From NCBI RefSeq assembly GCF_030867145.1, contig NC_134434.1:2356001-2420000 (forward strand): a DNA stretch of 64,000 nucleotides, read 5' to 3'. The notes below the pieces were generated by a model. The model did not search any database. It worked only from the letters and a program-made list of their open reading frames with translations, and had not been told where the DNA came from. Positions 1 to 11,700 of this stretch are shown here, piece after piece; the first letter of the stretch is position 1; every line of letters begins with the position of its first letter. The stretch comes from Opisthocomus hoazin (Eukaryota > Chordata > Aves > Opisthocomiformes > Opisthocomidae). The translations under genes were made by a program, and so were the position numbers.

Positions 1-7
1 AGGCAGA

Positions 8-658
8 TCACAGAATCACAGAATCACAGAATAGTAGGGGTTGGAAGGGACCTCTGTGGGTCACCCAGTCCAACCCCCCTGCCGAAGCAGGGTCACCTAC
101 AGCAGGCTGCACAGGACCTTGTCCAGGTGGGTCTTGGATCATCTCCAGAGAAGGAGACTCCACAACCTCCCTGGGCAGCCTGTTCCAGGGCTCCGTCACC
201 CTCAGAGGAAAGAAGTTCTTCCTCATGTTCAGACGGAACTTCCTGTGCCTCAGTTTGTGCCCGTTGACCCTTGTCCTGTCACTGGGCACCATTGAAAAGA
301 GCTTGGCCCCATCCTCCTGACACCCACCCTTCAGATATTTAGAGGCATTTATAAGGTCCCCTCGCAGCCTTCTCTTCTCCAGGCTGAACAAGCCCAGTTC
401 CCTCAACCTCTCCTCGTAGGGGAGATGCTCCAGTCCCCTCATCATCCTCGTAGCCCTGCGCTGGACTCTCTCCAGTAGCTCCTCATCTTTCTTGAACTGG
501 GGAGCCCAGCACTGGACACAGTACTCCAGATGGGGCCTCACCAGGGCAGTGTAGAGGGGAAGGAGAACCTCCCTCGTCCTGCTGGCCACACTCTTCTTGA
601 TGCACCCCAGCATCCCATTGGCTTTCTTGGCAGCCAGGGCACACTGCTGGCTCATGGT
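8..658 (-). mobile_element. CR1 LINE, 5'-truncated 3' portion
   Basis: Non-LTR retrotransposon fragment whose 3' end lies at the left edge. Read on the minus strand it encodes the C-terminal tail of the CR1 ORF2 reverse transcriptase, with blocks such as [29 protein letters not shown] and [13 protein letters not shown]. It ends in the CR1 3' UTR (CCAACCCCTACTATTCTGTG followed by ATTCTGTG repeats). The frame is open for about 215 codons, so the copy is not very old, but it is heavily 5'-truncated like most CR1 copies. It lies beyond the likely FDXR 3' end. Confidence 0.93.
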
Positions 659-850
659 TAACCGCCCTGGTCTGTTCAGAGCTCACAACAAGCGGAGAGT
701 GAGCGGTCCCTCCCTGTGCGAGAGGAGCTGCCTTGCCTTGGGACGTGGCTCAGGAGACGCGGCGCTCGGCTGCCCGCTCCGAGATTCAGGCAGTCACGGA
801 AAAAGCAGCCAGACTCAAGCAGAAGGTCCAATTTGGCTTTCCTGGAAGGG

Positions 851-856
851 TTTATT
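851..856 (-). terminator. Candidate FDXR polyadenylation signal
   Basis: AATAAA on the minus strand (TTTATT on plus), about 600 bases after the FDXR stop codon. It is the first canonical hexamer I find downstream of the gene. A transcript ending near 830 would have a 3' UTR of about 630 bases that includes the CR1 piece at 1170-1303. This is inferred from the hexamer only. Confidence 0.4.
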
Positions 857-1169
857 TAAAAAACAACTATTATTAAAAGAAGCCTGCTCGGGCACAAATG
901 ACAAGGCAACGAAGCCATTTGGCTTGAGGCTTAAAGGGGAAGCAGCAAGACACCAGCAAGTTTCTCTGTGCCACTTGCCATGGGGACAGTGCCCGGCCAG
1001 GACTCCTGCCAGGTGAGCATCTCCCCTCGCCGGCGCCTGCCAGCGTGTTACTGCTTGAAGGACACGAGGGACATGAATCACCCCCAGGAGTGGCAGCCAG
1101 CTGCAAAGATGTGGGGCCAGCCATCAGCCTCAGGTGTTTTAAGACATTCACTTTGGGAACCCAGAGTTC

Positions 1170-1303
1170 ACAGAATCACAGAATGGTCGGGGTTGGCAGG
1201 GACCTCTGTGGGTCCCCCAGCCCAACCCCCTGCCCAAGCAGGGTCACCCAGAGCAGGCTGCACAGCACCGCGGCCAGGCGGGGCTGGAATATCTCCAGAA
1301 GTT
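1170..1303 (-). mobile_element. CR1 LINE 3' fragment
   Basis: About 130 bases of CR1 3' end on the minus strand. It is recognised by the reverse complement of the CR1 tail (CACAGAATGGTCGGGGTTGG, then the GGTCCC/CAGAGGT segment) and by the conserved GGAATATCTCCAGA block at its inner end. It sits inside the probable FDXR 3' UTR in the sense orientation, opposite to the two CR1 copies in the FDXR introns. Confidence 0.88.
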
Positions 1304-1458
1304 CATCGTTACTAGAGGGGCCCAAGTGTCACACGCTCTTCAGAGCAGCCACCAGCCCCAGGCACAAGCCCTGTGCCCCCGGGCCCTGCCCGTAACCCGC
1401 TGGCGTTGCCCCAGTACAGTACCACGTGGACCAGAGCCACGTTCCCATCGCTGCTGCT

Positions 1459-4400
1459 TCAGTGACCGATCAGCCGCAGCATCTCCTGAGGATCCACTAT
1501 CTTCTCTCGGGGTTTGCCGGCAGCTTTGCCTCTCGCCACCTCAGCGGCATCTATCTTCTCCCAGTCCGAGAAGGAAACGGGACGGACCCCTGGGGTGAGG
1601 GCGAGAGACGGGAGGGAGAAGTTAACCAAGGAAAAACGAGTTCAGTCCCACCTCCCTGCTAGCAGGGACCTGATGTGCGAGCAAACCCTGCCCTTTCCCA
1701 ACACCTCAGACTTCAGCCTCACAAAGGAATAATAATTTCTAACACCACGAGGAGAGGGAGGGCAGCTCCACTCAGCTCGGATCAGCCAGACCTTCGCGAG
1801 CCGTGAACGGCGAGCACGGCACCACCGCGGGGGACAAAACCCTTCCAGTTCACTGTGAAACCTCAGCCAGTTTGGAGGCAAACACACACACTTTAATTGA
1901 ATGCCTTTAAATACAGCAACAGCAGATGATTCTTTTGGGCATTTTCATCTCTCCCCCAACTTGCCTGGACGGATTGCTAGGAAAACCACTCCAGAGCAAC
2001 AGCGACGTCGCACCCAAGGGCTGTGCTGCTTTTAACGGCCATTCCCAGAAAGTGGTCATTAACCTTAGCAACGACACCAAGTTTGAGGAAATTCAAGCCC
2101 TGCTCTCCCTGTGCTTTGGAGCAACAAACTGGCAGCACAACACATTTCCTTGGTTCAGCCTCCGCTCCCAAGAGTGGCTCCCGGGACTCGCTGCCCCGGG
2201 ATACCCCGCTCCAGGAGTTGTTTGGCTGCACCATACCTTCACGCTGGCTGCTACAGCGGCTCACGCGCTCCCCTACTGACCTCGGCTGTGCAGGATGCTC
2301 TCCACGGCCCCAAAGCCTTCTCTGGAGGCGGACAGGTCCAGCACGCCCGCCTGGAGATCCTCCAGCACAGACTGGGCAGTGTCAAAGCTGTCGTTCATGG
2401 TGGTGATGATCACGCCCGTGGGTCCTCTCTTCACCCACCCGCTGCAGTACAGACCTGTATGGGCACAGGGAGCAGCCAGGCTGGGTCCAGCACGTGGCCA
2501 TAGACCCTGCTGAATGCAAGTCCTTGCCCCATCCCTGGGTGTCACATCAAGCTGCAGGCAGTGGAAGACTCCACCCCTGTCGTGGGTACAGTGTGGTCCT
2601 TCAGCGGTGCTGTGACAGGAATTTTGTACCTCCAGACCAGCACTGTGAGCTGTACCGCTTTAGTAACAGACTCCAAGACCCCACAAAACCACCCTGTGCA
2701 AAAGCAGACCCCCCCCCCAACGCAAGCTGGGGACGGGCCAGATCTTAACGCCCAACAACAGCAGCTCGTGTCCCCAGTTTCCACTCCAACTGAGGCGCGT
2801 GACCGCCTTGTACCCGCGCCCTTGGAGAACGGAGCTTCCCACCCCAAAGCCCCCAACCCACCCGCCGCGCTCGACGCGTCCCAGGCGCATCCCTGCGGTA
2901 CAGACCTGGGACACCCTCCACTCTGCCCGAGCTGTTGGGGACCACGCCGCGCTGGGTGTCGAAGGGCACTGCCGGGTCCAGGGGCAGGCTCCGGTAGCCA
3001 ATGCTGCTGAGCACCAGCCCGCACTCCAGCTCCTCCACGTCTCCGGTGGGGATGGCTTTGGCAGAGTCACCCGAGCCCTGAGAGAGGGAGGAAGAGGCTG
3101 CTGACCACCAGACAGTCACCAGGGGCAGAGCAGCAGCCTCCTCTGGTCCCCTTTGGTGTCCTTGATCCCTGGGTATCTGCTGAAGGCCTTTCTGCAGCAG
3201 CAGCAGCGCGGAAGGAGCTCCCTTTAGAAGGGGAAAGGCTCTTGTTGGTGGTACCAGCTTCCCCGAGAGCCCACCGGCAGCCACTCCAGCCAGGGAACAC
3301 AAAGCTGGCTTTGGAGAGATCCCCAAGGGCCGCAGCAGTGTCCTGCTCCATCCCTGCAGCCCTGCCAAGGCCACAGCAGCCCCGCCACGAGCCCGTACCT
3401 CCAGGCGGGTCAGGGCCATGCGGACGCCCCTCGCCCGCCTCCCGTCAGCGGTGGGCAGCACCTCCTGGGGACTGCGCTGGAACTTCAGCCCCCACTCCCG
3501 GGGGGCTGCTGCCTGCGCCTCCGTCGTCTTCTCCCCAGGCTTCTCCAGGGCTGTTTTGATCATCAGTTCAGTCAATCGCTTCCTGGGCCTAGGGGCATCT
3601 ACAAAGAAAGAGAGAACTTCAGCTCCAGGACAGGAACCACAGCAAAAGCCCCTCGGGACACGGCACAGAGCTGAGGCCACGCCAAGGCAGTTTCAGTGGT
3701 GCGCGAGTGTCCATTCTGTCACGCCGATGGGAGTCCGAAGCCTCTGAGATGACAAACAAGTCAAAGCAACCAGGAGAGCTCCTGAGGCTTGCGGCCAGTG
3801 GGACACACAAATCAAAGCCTGCAATTTTGCTGGTGCTCCAAGGCAGCAGCCTGTGGAGAAGAGCAAGTCTCTGGACACCCTTGATCTCAGCGTTTTCTTT
3901 TTAGCTCTGCAGGAAGCTCTTAAATCAACAGCCTTAGGATCTCTCCTGCAAGGTTCCCCCAGCCCTTCCCAATCTTCTGCCCTCATCACTCAGAGAGAAA
4001 GCAGCGAAGCGGCTGCACAGAGGCACAGGCTGCTCCCTTGCCTTCGCAGCCTCCTTGCACTCTGAGGACGAGCCACGTCATGGTCACTTGGCTTTCACAT
4101 GCCATGCATTAAGCACAGAGGTTTTTCTGATGCACAGTCTGAGTAGTCTTGAGTCCAGATCACTCCTGGACGCTCGCCAGTCGAGGTGAGTCCCTGTCCG
4201 GAGGAGCACAGCACATTTCCCTCACCTTTAATAGCATTTTCAAGGCCTGTGAAGTCAGCAGGGTTCAGGACAGGTCTGGCACCAGGCAGGTTTATCATCT
4301 CCCGCAGCTCCTGGGAATTGCGGGCAGGAAGATGTTACCTCCAGCACGGGGAGGCTGCCCCACAGCCCCAGGCCCTTTTCCCCCACCAGTCCAGGCTAGA

Positions 4401-7400
4401 AGCCAGCAAATGGGTGCAGGAAGGAGGGCACCTGGGTTCCCCACCCATCCCTAGACCACCTCTCCCTGCCAGGGATGGGCAGCCTGGGGCTGAACGCTGG
4501 GAAACACGGCTGCCCTCCAGCACGCCCGGCCTTACCTTGATAGTGAAGGCCACTTGGAGAGGTCCCCTCCTCCCAACCAGCCAGACACGCTTCACCTTGC
4601 TGCAGGCGAGAGCTGCCAGGGAGCCGTCAGTGATGTCTGTCTTCTGCAAGGCAGAGGGGGGAGAGTGGGACGAGGGCAGATCTGGGGGGAAGGCACAGCC
4701 TCCGAAGGTGAAAAAGCAGCAGAAAAGCAGGCTGTGCATGCAGAGCTCCTGGGCAAGGCTGGAAAACAGGCCACCTCCCTTTGCAGACAGCTGTTTGCAC
4801 AGCTGGTCGCTCATCACTGACTGTACTTTCCGAGGCCACAACGAGCCAGCACCCTGTGAGGCTGCCTCCGGGGATCCACCCAGGCAGGCTGACCTTGGGG
4901 CTAACGGAGCAAAGCCTTCCAGCGATCTCGATGTCGGGGTGCCTGCAGATGCTGCTGGGGGACTTCCCAGCTCAGGCTATACAGGCATTTGGGTGAAACC
5001 CACTGCAAACCACAGCTGAAATCACTGCTCGCCTGCCCTAGGCAGCTCCAAGCACAAACACAAACATCACCAGAGCTTGACTGATGGTTGGCATCTTGCA
5101 GCAACCCCATGCTCTGTTTCAATCGCTGCCGTGTATCTAGACAGCAGGAAGATCTTCCCCAGAGAAGACACGACGGGAAGGACACCAGGTTACCAAGATA
5201 AACCACTCCAGCTCAATATTCTTAACAAGAAACTGCCTGCACACCCTGGCAGTCATTTCCAGTGCCACATCCTTCACAGCACTGCTTCCCAGCTGGTGTT
5301 AGCCACTGGCTGGCAGCGCCTCTAAGCTGTTCTGTTGTGTTTTTTTTTTAAATTTAGATATTAATATGAGGAAGTTGTTGCACAGCTGTAACAAACCTTG
5401 TGGCCTTTCTCCAGGAGGGAGAGCCTTCGCTGCCAACATCTGGAGCAGCAGCTGTATAGAGCAGCTGGTGCACACCGGCTCCCAGCTGTCTACAGGGGAG
5501 CGTGACAGCGGGAGGAGAGGTCCCCCAGCTTGAACCAGTCACCAGTAAGCCCAGTGCTACCAGCAGGAACCAGGCTGCTGCCCTCAGCCACAGCAGAAAA
5601 AAAAAAAAATAATCCCAACAAGAGAAGCCTGTAGTTTGGTGGTGGAAAAGGATGAGCAGCTCCTCCTTTTAGGAAATGAAAGGTCAAAGCTCAACTGCCA
5701 ACCTTTTGGGGACCAGCAGCCCGGGAGGCAGCAGCAGTCAGAGCTCTGCAGCGTCACCCGAGGCACGGCCGCAGCCTCGGATCACACCCCACGGACTGTG
5801 AATCCACAGGGCGCACCCAAGGGGCAACAGCCTTCCCTGGGGAAAGATCCCAAAGATGGGAGAGCCTGAGGTTTCGCCGAGATGGATGGGAACCAGCACC
5901 CACCCAGCAAGAAGACAATTTGGGCCCCAGGCTGCCTTTGTGGCATGGAGCACCCCCAAGACTCACCCTGAGGAGACCCAGCGGGGACAGGAGGATCCGG
6001 GCGATATCCAGCGCCACGTTGCCGTGACCCAGAACCAGCGCCGTCTCGCAGCTCAGGTCGGGCTTCAGCTGCAGGGAAAGACCCAGCCGTGAGCGAATCC
6101 ACGCGGCCTCCACGATGTCCACCCTCCTGGACTCGCTCCCACCAGGAAAATTCCCTTCCACCCCTCTTTTCCCCCAAACAGAGGTGGTGCAGATGGGAAA
6201 ACTCCACAACGGCCTCCTCCCCAAGCAGACACAGCAACACAGCTGCTCCGGACACCCGAGCCGATCCCTCTCCCTCTCTTTCTTAGGGGGAGGTTCTCCT
6301 TCCCCTCTACACTGCCCTGGTGAGGCCTCATCTGGAGTACTGTGTCCAGTTCTGGGCTCCCCAGTTCAAGAAAGATGAAGAGCTACTGGAGAGAGTCCAG
6401 CGGAGGGCTACGAGGATGATGAGGGGACTGGAACATCTCTCCTACGAGGAGAGGTTGAGGGAGCTGGGCTTGTTCAGCCTGGAGAAGAGAAGGCTGCGAG
6501 GGGACCTAATAAATGCTTATAAATATCTGCAGGGTGGGTGTCAGGAGGACGGGGCCAAGCTCTTTTCAGTGGTGCCCAGCGACAGGACAAGGGGCAATGG
6601 GCACAAACTGAGGCACAGGAAGTTCCGTCTGAAGATGAGGAAGAACTTCTTCCCTCTGAGGGTGACGGAGCCCTGGCCCAGGCTGCCCAGGGAGGCTGTG
6701 GAGTCTCCTTCTCTGGAGATATTCCAGCCCCAGCTGGACAAGGTCCTGTGCAGCCTGCTCTGGGTGACCCTCCTTCAGCAGGAGGGTTGGACTGGGTGAC
6801 CCACAGAGGTCCCTGCCAACCCCAACCATTCTGTGATTCTGTGATTCCTCCGATGGCATCTTCGGGATCAGGAGCTGTTTTCGGCCATAAAACCCCTCCA
6901 GGTCCCCATCTGGCCCAGCCAACACAAGCTGCCTACAGAGCCAGCTAATCCGCTCTCACTGATGTGCAAATTGCTCACATTTCTACCATCTAAGAAGGAT
7001 TTAAGACAGTGTCCGCTAATCTTTTCCAATTGCAGGCCTTTCAGGACTTCATCTGGAGCTGGATGCCCGCACTGGGAGGCAGGCCGGGGAGGAAGGGCAG
7101 GGGAACACACCGCTCTACTCACATCCCGGTTCTCGGGCAGCCCGTTGTACCAGCCCACGAACTCTCGGGCCGAATAAACGCCGGAGAGGTTCTCCCCTGG
7201 GATCCCCAGCACCCGGTTGTCTTCAGCACCGTAACTCTGAGGAGGGAGCAGACATGGTCACAGACGTCACCGTCCGCGAGGTTTCAGACCAAAACACAAA
7301 TCTCCCCTTCCAGCTGCAGCCAGGGACCCTGCACGGCTGCCAACCCTTCCCAAGGGCCAGGATACTCAGCGGAGGGGCTAAACACAGCCTGAGCACCGGG

Positions 7401-10400
7401 GCTTCATCCACCCCCTCCTACCGGGCTCCAGAGCCAAGCGTGACCTCCTTGGGCCAAGGCAGAGCACGGCAAGCTGAGGACTGAACGGGGGGGACAAATC
7501 CATGCCAGGCTGAACCAGGTATTGGCCATCGCAGGGAAGAGGTTCCCCAACTGCTGCCCCTTGCAGCGGGGTTTCAGAGACCTGCACTTGATGCCATGCT
7601 CAAGCACATGCTCCCTGCGAGGCTTCGGACGAGCCTCGTAGCATCTGAGCTCACCCAAACCTTCCTCCCGGCTCCGAGGCGCGGTACCCACCAGCACCAC
7701 GGCGTGGTACGCCTGCCGCAGCTCTGCCACCGTGACGTCCCTCCCCACGGTGACGTTTCCGTAGTAGGCACAGCGCTCCGAGCGCGCCGTCTGCGTGAAG
7801 GTGTTGATCACGTTCTGCCGAGATCAAACAAGCACCAGGGAGTTACGTCCAAGCCACAGCCCGGGCCAAGGCCTGCTGCTGACAGGAGGTCCCCGCTCCT
7901 GTCCCCCCCAGCCTTGAGATGCTTCTCCAGCCCTCCAGGTCAGCTATTCTGAGACTCTTATCTAACCACAGCCGCTGATAATTCACAGGGAGATAAGCAC
8001 AGCTGTGACTTGGCACTCTTTCCACCACCCTTCATGGAAAGGAAAAATCTGTCTTCTGCGCTGGCTTGGGGAGGACGGGACAACTCCTTCCCAAAGGCGA
8101 GGCTTGCAAGGGAGTCCCACCAAACCCCTTCCATCGAGGGTGCTGCCTGCCAGGCCTCCTCTGCCAGCCTCTCATCTCAACCCTTCCCAAAACCCACTTC
8201 ACCAAGAGAGAAGGCAGGGCAGAGCAGCGCCCAAAGCCTTTTCTTCTGAGCGATGGGGGCTACATAGCAAAACAACCAGTTCTTCCCCTGCAGCTCCGGC
8301 TGGACTCAGACCGGTAACAGGACAGACACCTCCACACTGCGGAAGCTGCCCCAAACCCACATGTGTTTGGGGTTTTGGGGTCCCCTCTCCTCTCTCAGCT
8401 CAAAAGGATCCAGCCACTTTGGTCTGATGATCTCCAGGGATTAGAGGAAACCATCAGAAGACACTGCTGCGTCTGGATCTCCTGTGTCCTGCCACTCCAA
8501 GCACCTCCACCCCAGCTCAGATACAGCAGATACCCCCGGGGACAACTCACGCCCACTGCAAGGCAAAGGAAAGCGGTTGATTTCAAAGAGCTCTTCGGTT
8601 TAACCGCTCCTTGCCCAGGTGTGCCCCTACAGCCCAGCTCCACCAACAGCAGATCTGCGTGTTTCCAGGCGCCTCAGCACGGCTGCGGCCGGAGCAGAGG
8701 CAAACAGCCACTGCAGCGAGCGGGCAGGACCCTGCTGGCGTAAAGTCTCCCGGTACAAAGAAACCCACCCGTGCTCCTCGGTCCTGGTCTAGGCCAGGCT
8801 GACCAGCACTGGGAGCAGCCCTTCTCGTCACTAGCCCCCGTTTTTGACCCACTGTCCAAAGCCCTAATGCCAGATGTCCCATATCACCCAGGCACAGCCT
8901 TGCTGAGTCTCAGCAGGGACAAGGAGGAGATATTTATAAATGCTTATAAATATCTGCAGGGTGGGTGTCAGGAGGATGGGGCCAAGCTCTTTTCAGTGGT
9001 GCCCAGTGACAGGACAAGGGGCAATGGGCACAAACTGAGGCACAGGAAGTTCCGTCTGAACATGAGGAAGAACTTCTTCCCTCTGAGGGTGACGGAGCCC
9101 TGGCCCAGGCTGCCCAGGGAGGCTGTGGAGTCTCCTTCTCTGGAGATATTCCAGCCCCGCCTGGACAAGGTCCTGTGCAGCCTGCTGCAGGTGACCCTGC
9201 TTCAGCAGGAGGGTTGGACTGGGTGACCCACAGAGGTCCCTTCCAACCCCTACTATTCTGTGATTCTGAGATGTGGACCTCGCCAGCGTGACAGCTCCAC
9301 ACCTCAGCCAGCCTCGAGGCACCGTGAAGGATGCCAACTGCCTGGCCTGCACCCACCACCACCACCGTGTTCAACCGCAAGCACCGACCTTCACTTCGGG
9401 GTGGTCTGGGGCCACCCCAAAACGGACGAGCCCGAAGGGAACAGGCAGCTTCTCGTAGATGTCCACTCGGGCCCCGCCGTGGTGCTGAGGAGAAGAAAGC
9501 CACAGTTAAGGGACGAGGACAGAAAGGCCACATGAGCTCAGGAGGGGCACACGCGAGGCTCGCCTGCTGCTGGGGAAACGCGGGGCGGGAGGGAGGGCTG
9601 CACCAAGACCCCACAGCCAGAAACAGCCTCTCCCAGACTGTTCCATGCACAGGATGGTGCTGTGCCAGTTACTGCCAGCTCAGATGGCAAGGCGTAGCGG
9701 AGAGTGTGACCCCAGCCATCACCAAGAACATCTCATGGGGGGCTCCATCCTCCCACCCGCCCCGCAGCCCCTCTTCCACACTGACCCGGTGGCCATCCAG
9801 TACCTGGGGCAGTGACAAAAAAGCCCCCACGCTGGCTGGGAAGCGCCCAGCGCAGCACCCTGGGTGCTGGTGGGCCCGGGGGCCGTCTGCCCGACCCGGC
9901 AGAGGTGCCCATGCCCCGAGATGCCCCCGAGCCGAGCCCCCTCAGGGTCAGAGCTTTAGACAGATGTTTTGCTGCAAGGCCTTCATTATCTTGTATTTTG
10001 AGCCAGCTTCTTCCCGGAGGTTGAGCAGCCCTGAGGTTTGTCCCTGAGGCTCCGTGGCAGCTGTTTTCCAGCGCCTGCCAGAGATAACGGTTAAGCTGCT
10101 GCGTCTCCGGCCGGTGCCAGCACCCAGCTCCGTGCCCGGGTCTCATCTCCCGCCCAGAGCACCAACGCTTGCAGACACCCGGTAACGGATCACCTGGGTG
10201 CCTTAACTCACCTGGGGGGGAAGAGAGAAGGTCCCCCACGTCCCCTCCAAGGCACGGTTAATGTCACCCCGGCGGGTGACACCAGCTCGGGGCCAGCCAG
10301 AGCTCCCCCCGTTATTTGCTTCTAGAAAAACCCCTCGGACGGAACTCGCTGCGGCCGAGGGTCCGGCCGGGGTGGCCCAGGGGCAGGGCAGGGACGGGAC

Positions 10401-10852
10401 CACTGAGCCCACCCCGGCAAAGGGTGCTGGGAGGACCCTGCGGGCTCAGGGCCCCAAGCTCAGGGACCCTGCCCCAAGCAGCCCCCCCGACAGCCCGACA
10501 CGGGGCCGGGAGCCCCCAGCAGCGCTCCCCGATCCCCGGGGGCCCGCAGCAGCGCGGAGATGCCTCCCTCGGCGGGCAGACCCCCGTGTGTCCGTCCCCC
10601 CCGCCCCGGGCCCGGTACCTTGAGGAGGTGCTGAGCCGTGTAGAAGCCCGCGGGCCCGCTGCCCACCACGCAGAGGCGAGGAGCCGGCCCGGCCGAGGAC
10701 AGCCACCGCTGGAGACCTGCGGGGCCGGGGGGCGGAGAGGAGGCGATGCCGCGGGGGTCGCGGCCTCCCGGGCCGCCCGCAGCCCCCCCGCAGCCCGGCA
10801 CAGCACCGGCCCAGCACCGGCCCAGCGGCGCCCGGACCCCCGCGCCGGCCAT
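1459..10852 (-). CDS. FDXR: NADPH:adrenodoxin (ferredoxin) oxidoreductase, mitochondrial
   Basis: FAD enzyme that passes electrons from NADPH to mitochondrial ferredoxins for steroidogenic P450s and Fe-S cluster assembly. Coding exons on the minus strand: 10619-10852, 9389-9484, 7692-7814, 7123-7236, 5967-6068, 4536-4643, 4226-4310, 3399-3598, 2906-3077, 2281-2454, 1459-1589. All joins have GT/AG sites and consistent phase, giving 512 aa against 491 in human. Seen: the FAD loop [13 protein letters not shown] (G64, G66, G69), the NADP loop [12 protein letters not shown] (about 203-212), the 2'-phosphate-binding VGRRGP (R248, R249), the C-terminal [10 protein letters not shown] (about 417-426) and the ending MLRLIGH. 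The first about 55 residues are Arg/Gly/Ala-rich and fit a mitochondrial presequence. The ATG at 10852 has purines at -3 and +4. From memory the human gene splits this first segment into two exons. An acceptor-like CCCCGCAG lies within it, but I see no good donor, so I leave it as one exon. That is the least certain part. Confidence 0.95.
6288..6848 (+). mobile_element. CR1 LINE, 5'-truncated 3' portion
   Basis: CR1 copy of about 560 bases on the plus strand inside the FDXR intron between exons 7123-7236 and 5967-6068, antisense to FDXR. It encodes the ORF2 C-terminal blocks ([39 protein letters not shown]) and ends CCATTCTGTGATTCTGTGATT. It is very similar to the copies at 8, 8928 and 22886, so they are probably the same subfamily. 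Confidence 0.93.
8928..9268 (+). mobile_element. CR1 LINE, short 3' fragment
   Basis: Plus-strand CR1 3' end in the FDXR intron between exons 9389-9484 and 7692-7814, antisense to the gene. It begins in the ATAAATGCTTATAAATATCTG block ([10 protein letters not shown] in ORF2), carries [19 protein letters not shown] and ends in CTACTATTCTGTGATTCTG. It stops only about 120 bases from an FDXR exon. Confidence 0.92.
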
Positions 10853-11700
10853 GACCCCAGCCCGGCGGCCCCCGGAGCGGCCGAGGCCAGCGAGAAGAGC
10901 ACCGGAAAGCGCCGCGAACCGAGACCCCCACCCAGCCCCCGGTCCGGCCCGACGGGCTCGGGGGACCCCAGGACTCTGGCCGCAGGGCGCGGGGCTCGGT
11001 CCTCCCCCGGCCCTTCGCTCCCCCAGGGCCCGGTGCTCGCGGGCCCGGGTCCGCCCCCGGTGCCGGTTGCCCCCGTGACGCCACCAGGCCCCGCCCCTCA
11101 CCGCCCGGGACGCCACCGCCCCTCCAGCACGCGCCTCCCGGTCCCATCCCGGCCGCCGCCGCCGCTTCTATCCCGCCCCTCCTCCCCGCCGACCAATCGC
11201 GAGGCGGGAGTGAGCCTTGCTTAGCATAACCCCGCCCCTCCACCGCGGCGCTTCGCCCCGCCCTCGCCCCGGCAGCCAATGGCGGCACGCCGTTACCACT
11301 ACGGCTGTCCGGAAACGAGCGGTACCATAGAGAGTCAGGGAGGGAGAGGCCGCTCCGTGGCCTCCCGCGCCACCGCTCTCTGTGGCGAAGCCTCCGCGGT
11401 ACCCTGCCTGCCTGGGGGTCCATCCCTGCGGCTGCTAATTGCGTGGGCCGCTTTATTGCCACGAGCCGTTAACTGCGGAGGTCTCCCGCGGGAATCCGGC
11501 GCTCAGACTTCTTTTAACCATCCCCCTGCACAGCCAGCCGCCCGTCGCCGGGAGAAACCCGCAGCATCCCCGCAGTAAAGGATAAAACATCAGTGCCGGA
11601 GGCAGGGGATAAACGCTGCTGCCAGGCTTCTGCCCAGCCCCCCCCACGGCCCCGGCTTTATTTCCTCCTTAATCCCCATCACTCGGCTCATTTCGAATGC
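10853..11700. promoter_or_regulatory. CpG-dense promoter region of FDXR
   Basis: Very GC- and CpG-rich DNA immediately upstream of the FDXR start and continuing into exon 1. It contains several GC boxes (CCCCGCCCC near 11089 and 11230), two CCAAT motifs (GACCAATCGCGAG near 11192 and GCAGCCAATGGCGGC near 11274) and no TATA box. This is typical of a housekeeping mitochondrial enzyme gene. The second CCAAT runs into an ATGGCGGC YY1-like motif. The layout would also allow divergent transcription to the right, but no plus-strand gene is supported there. Confidence 0.6.

Larger units (their letters stand above)
659..1458 (-). other. FDXR 3' UTR and 3' flank
   Basis: No protein-coding signal is visible here. 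The stretch between the FDXR stop and the candidate AATAAA at 851-856 is probably 3' UTR and holds a CR1 fragment. The bases from 659 to about 830 separate it from the edge CR1. GRIN2C, the expected downstream neighbour by synteny, is not in the window. Confidence 0.45.

Noticed and set aside
6320-6799. 159-codon open frame resembling a conserved protein
   Set aside because: It is the C-terminal part of CR1 ORF2 in a LINE copy, not a host gene. The same applies to frames at 8-655, 8771-9226, 22668-23404 and 47073-47288.
10446-11462. Long minus-strand frames overlapping FDXR exon 1, including one beginning like human FDXR (ASR...WW)
   Set aside because: The apparent upstream start at 11116 is GTG, not ATG, and the other frames do not join the conserved FAD-binding block. 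Only the ATG at 10852 is in frame with VVGSGPAG.
11279-11578. Plus-strand frame starting ATGGCGGCACGCC in the FDXR CpG island
   Set aside because: The composition is that of GC-rich noise, no conserved block is present, and the ATGGCGGC is better read as a YY1-like promoter motif.
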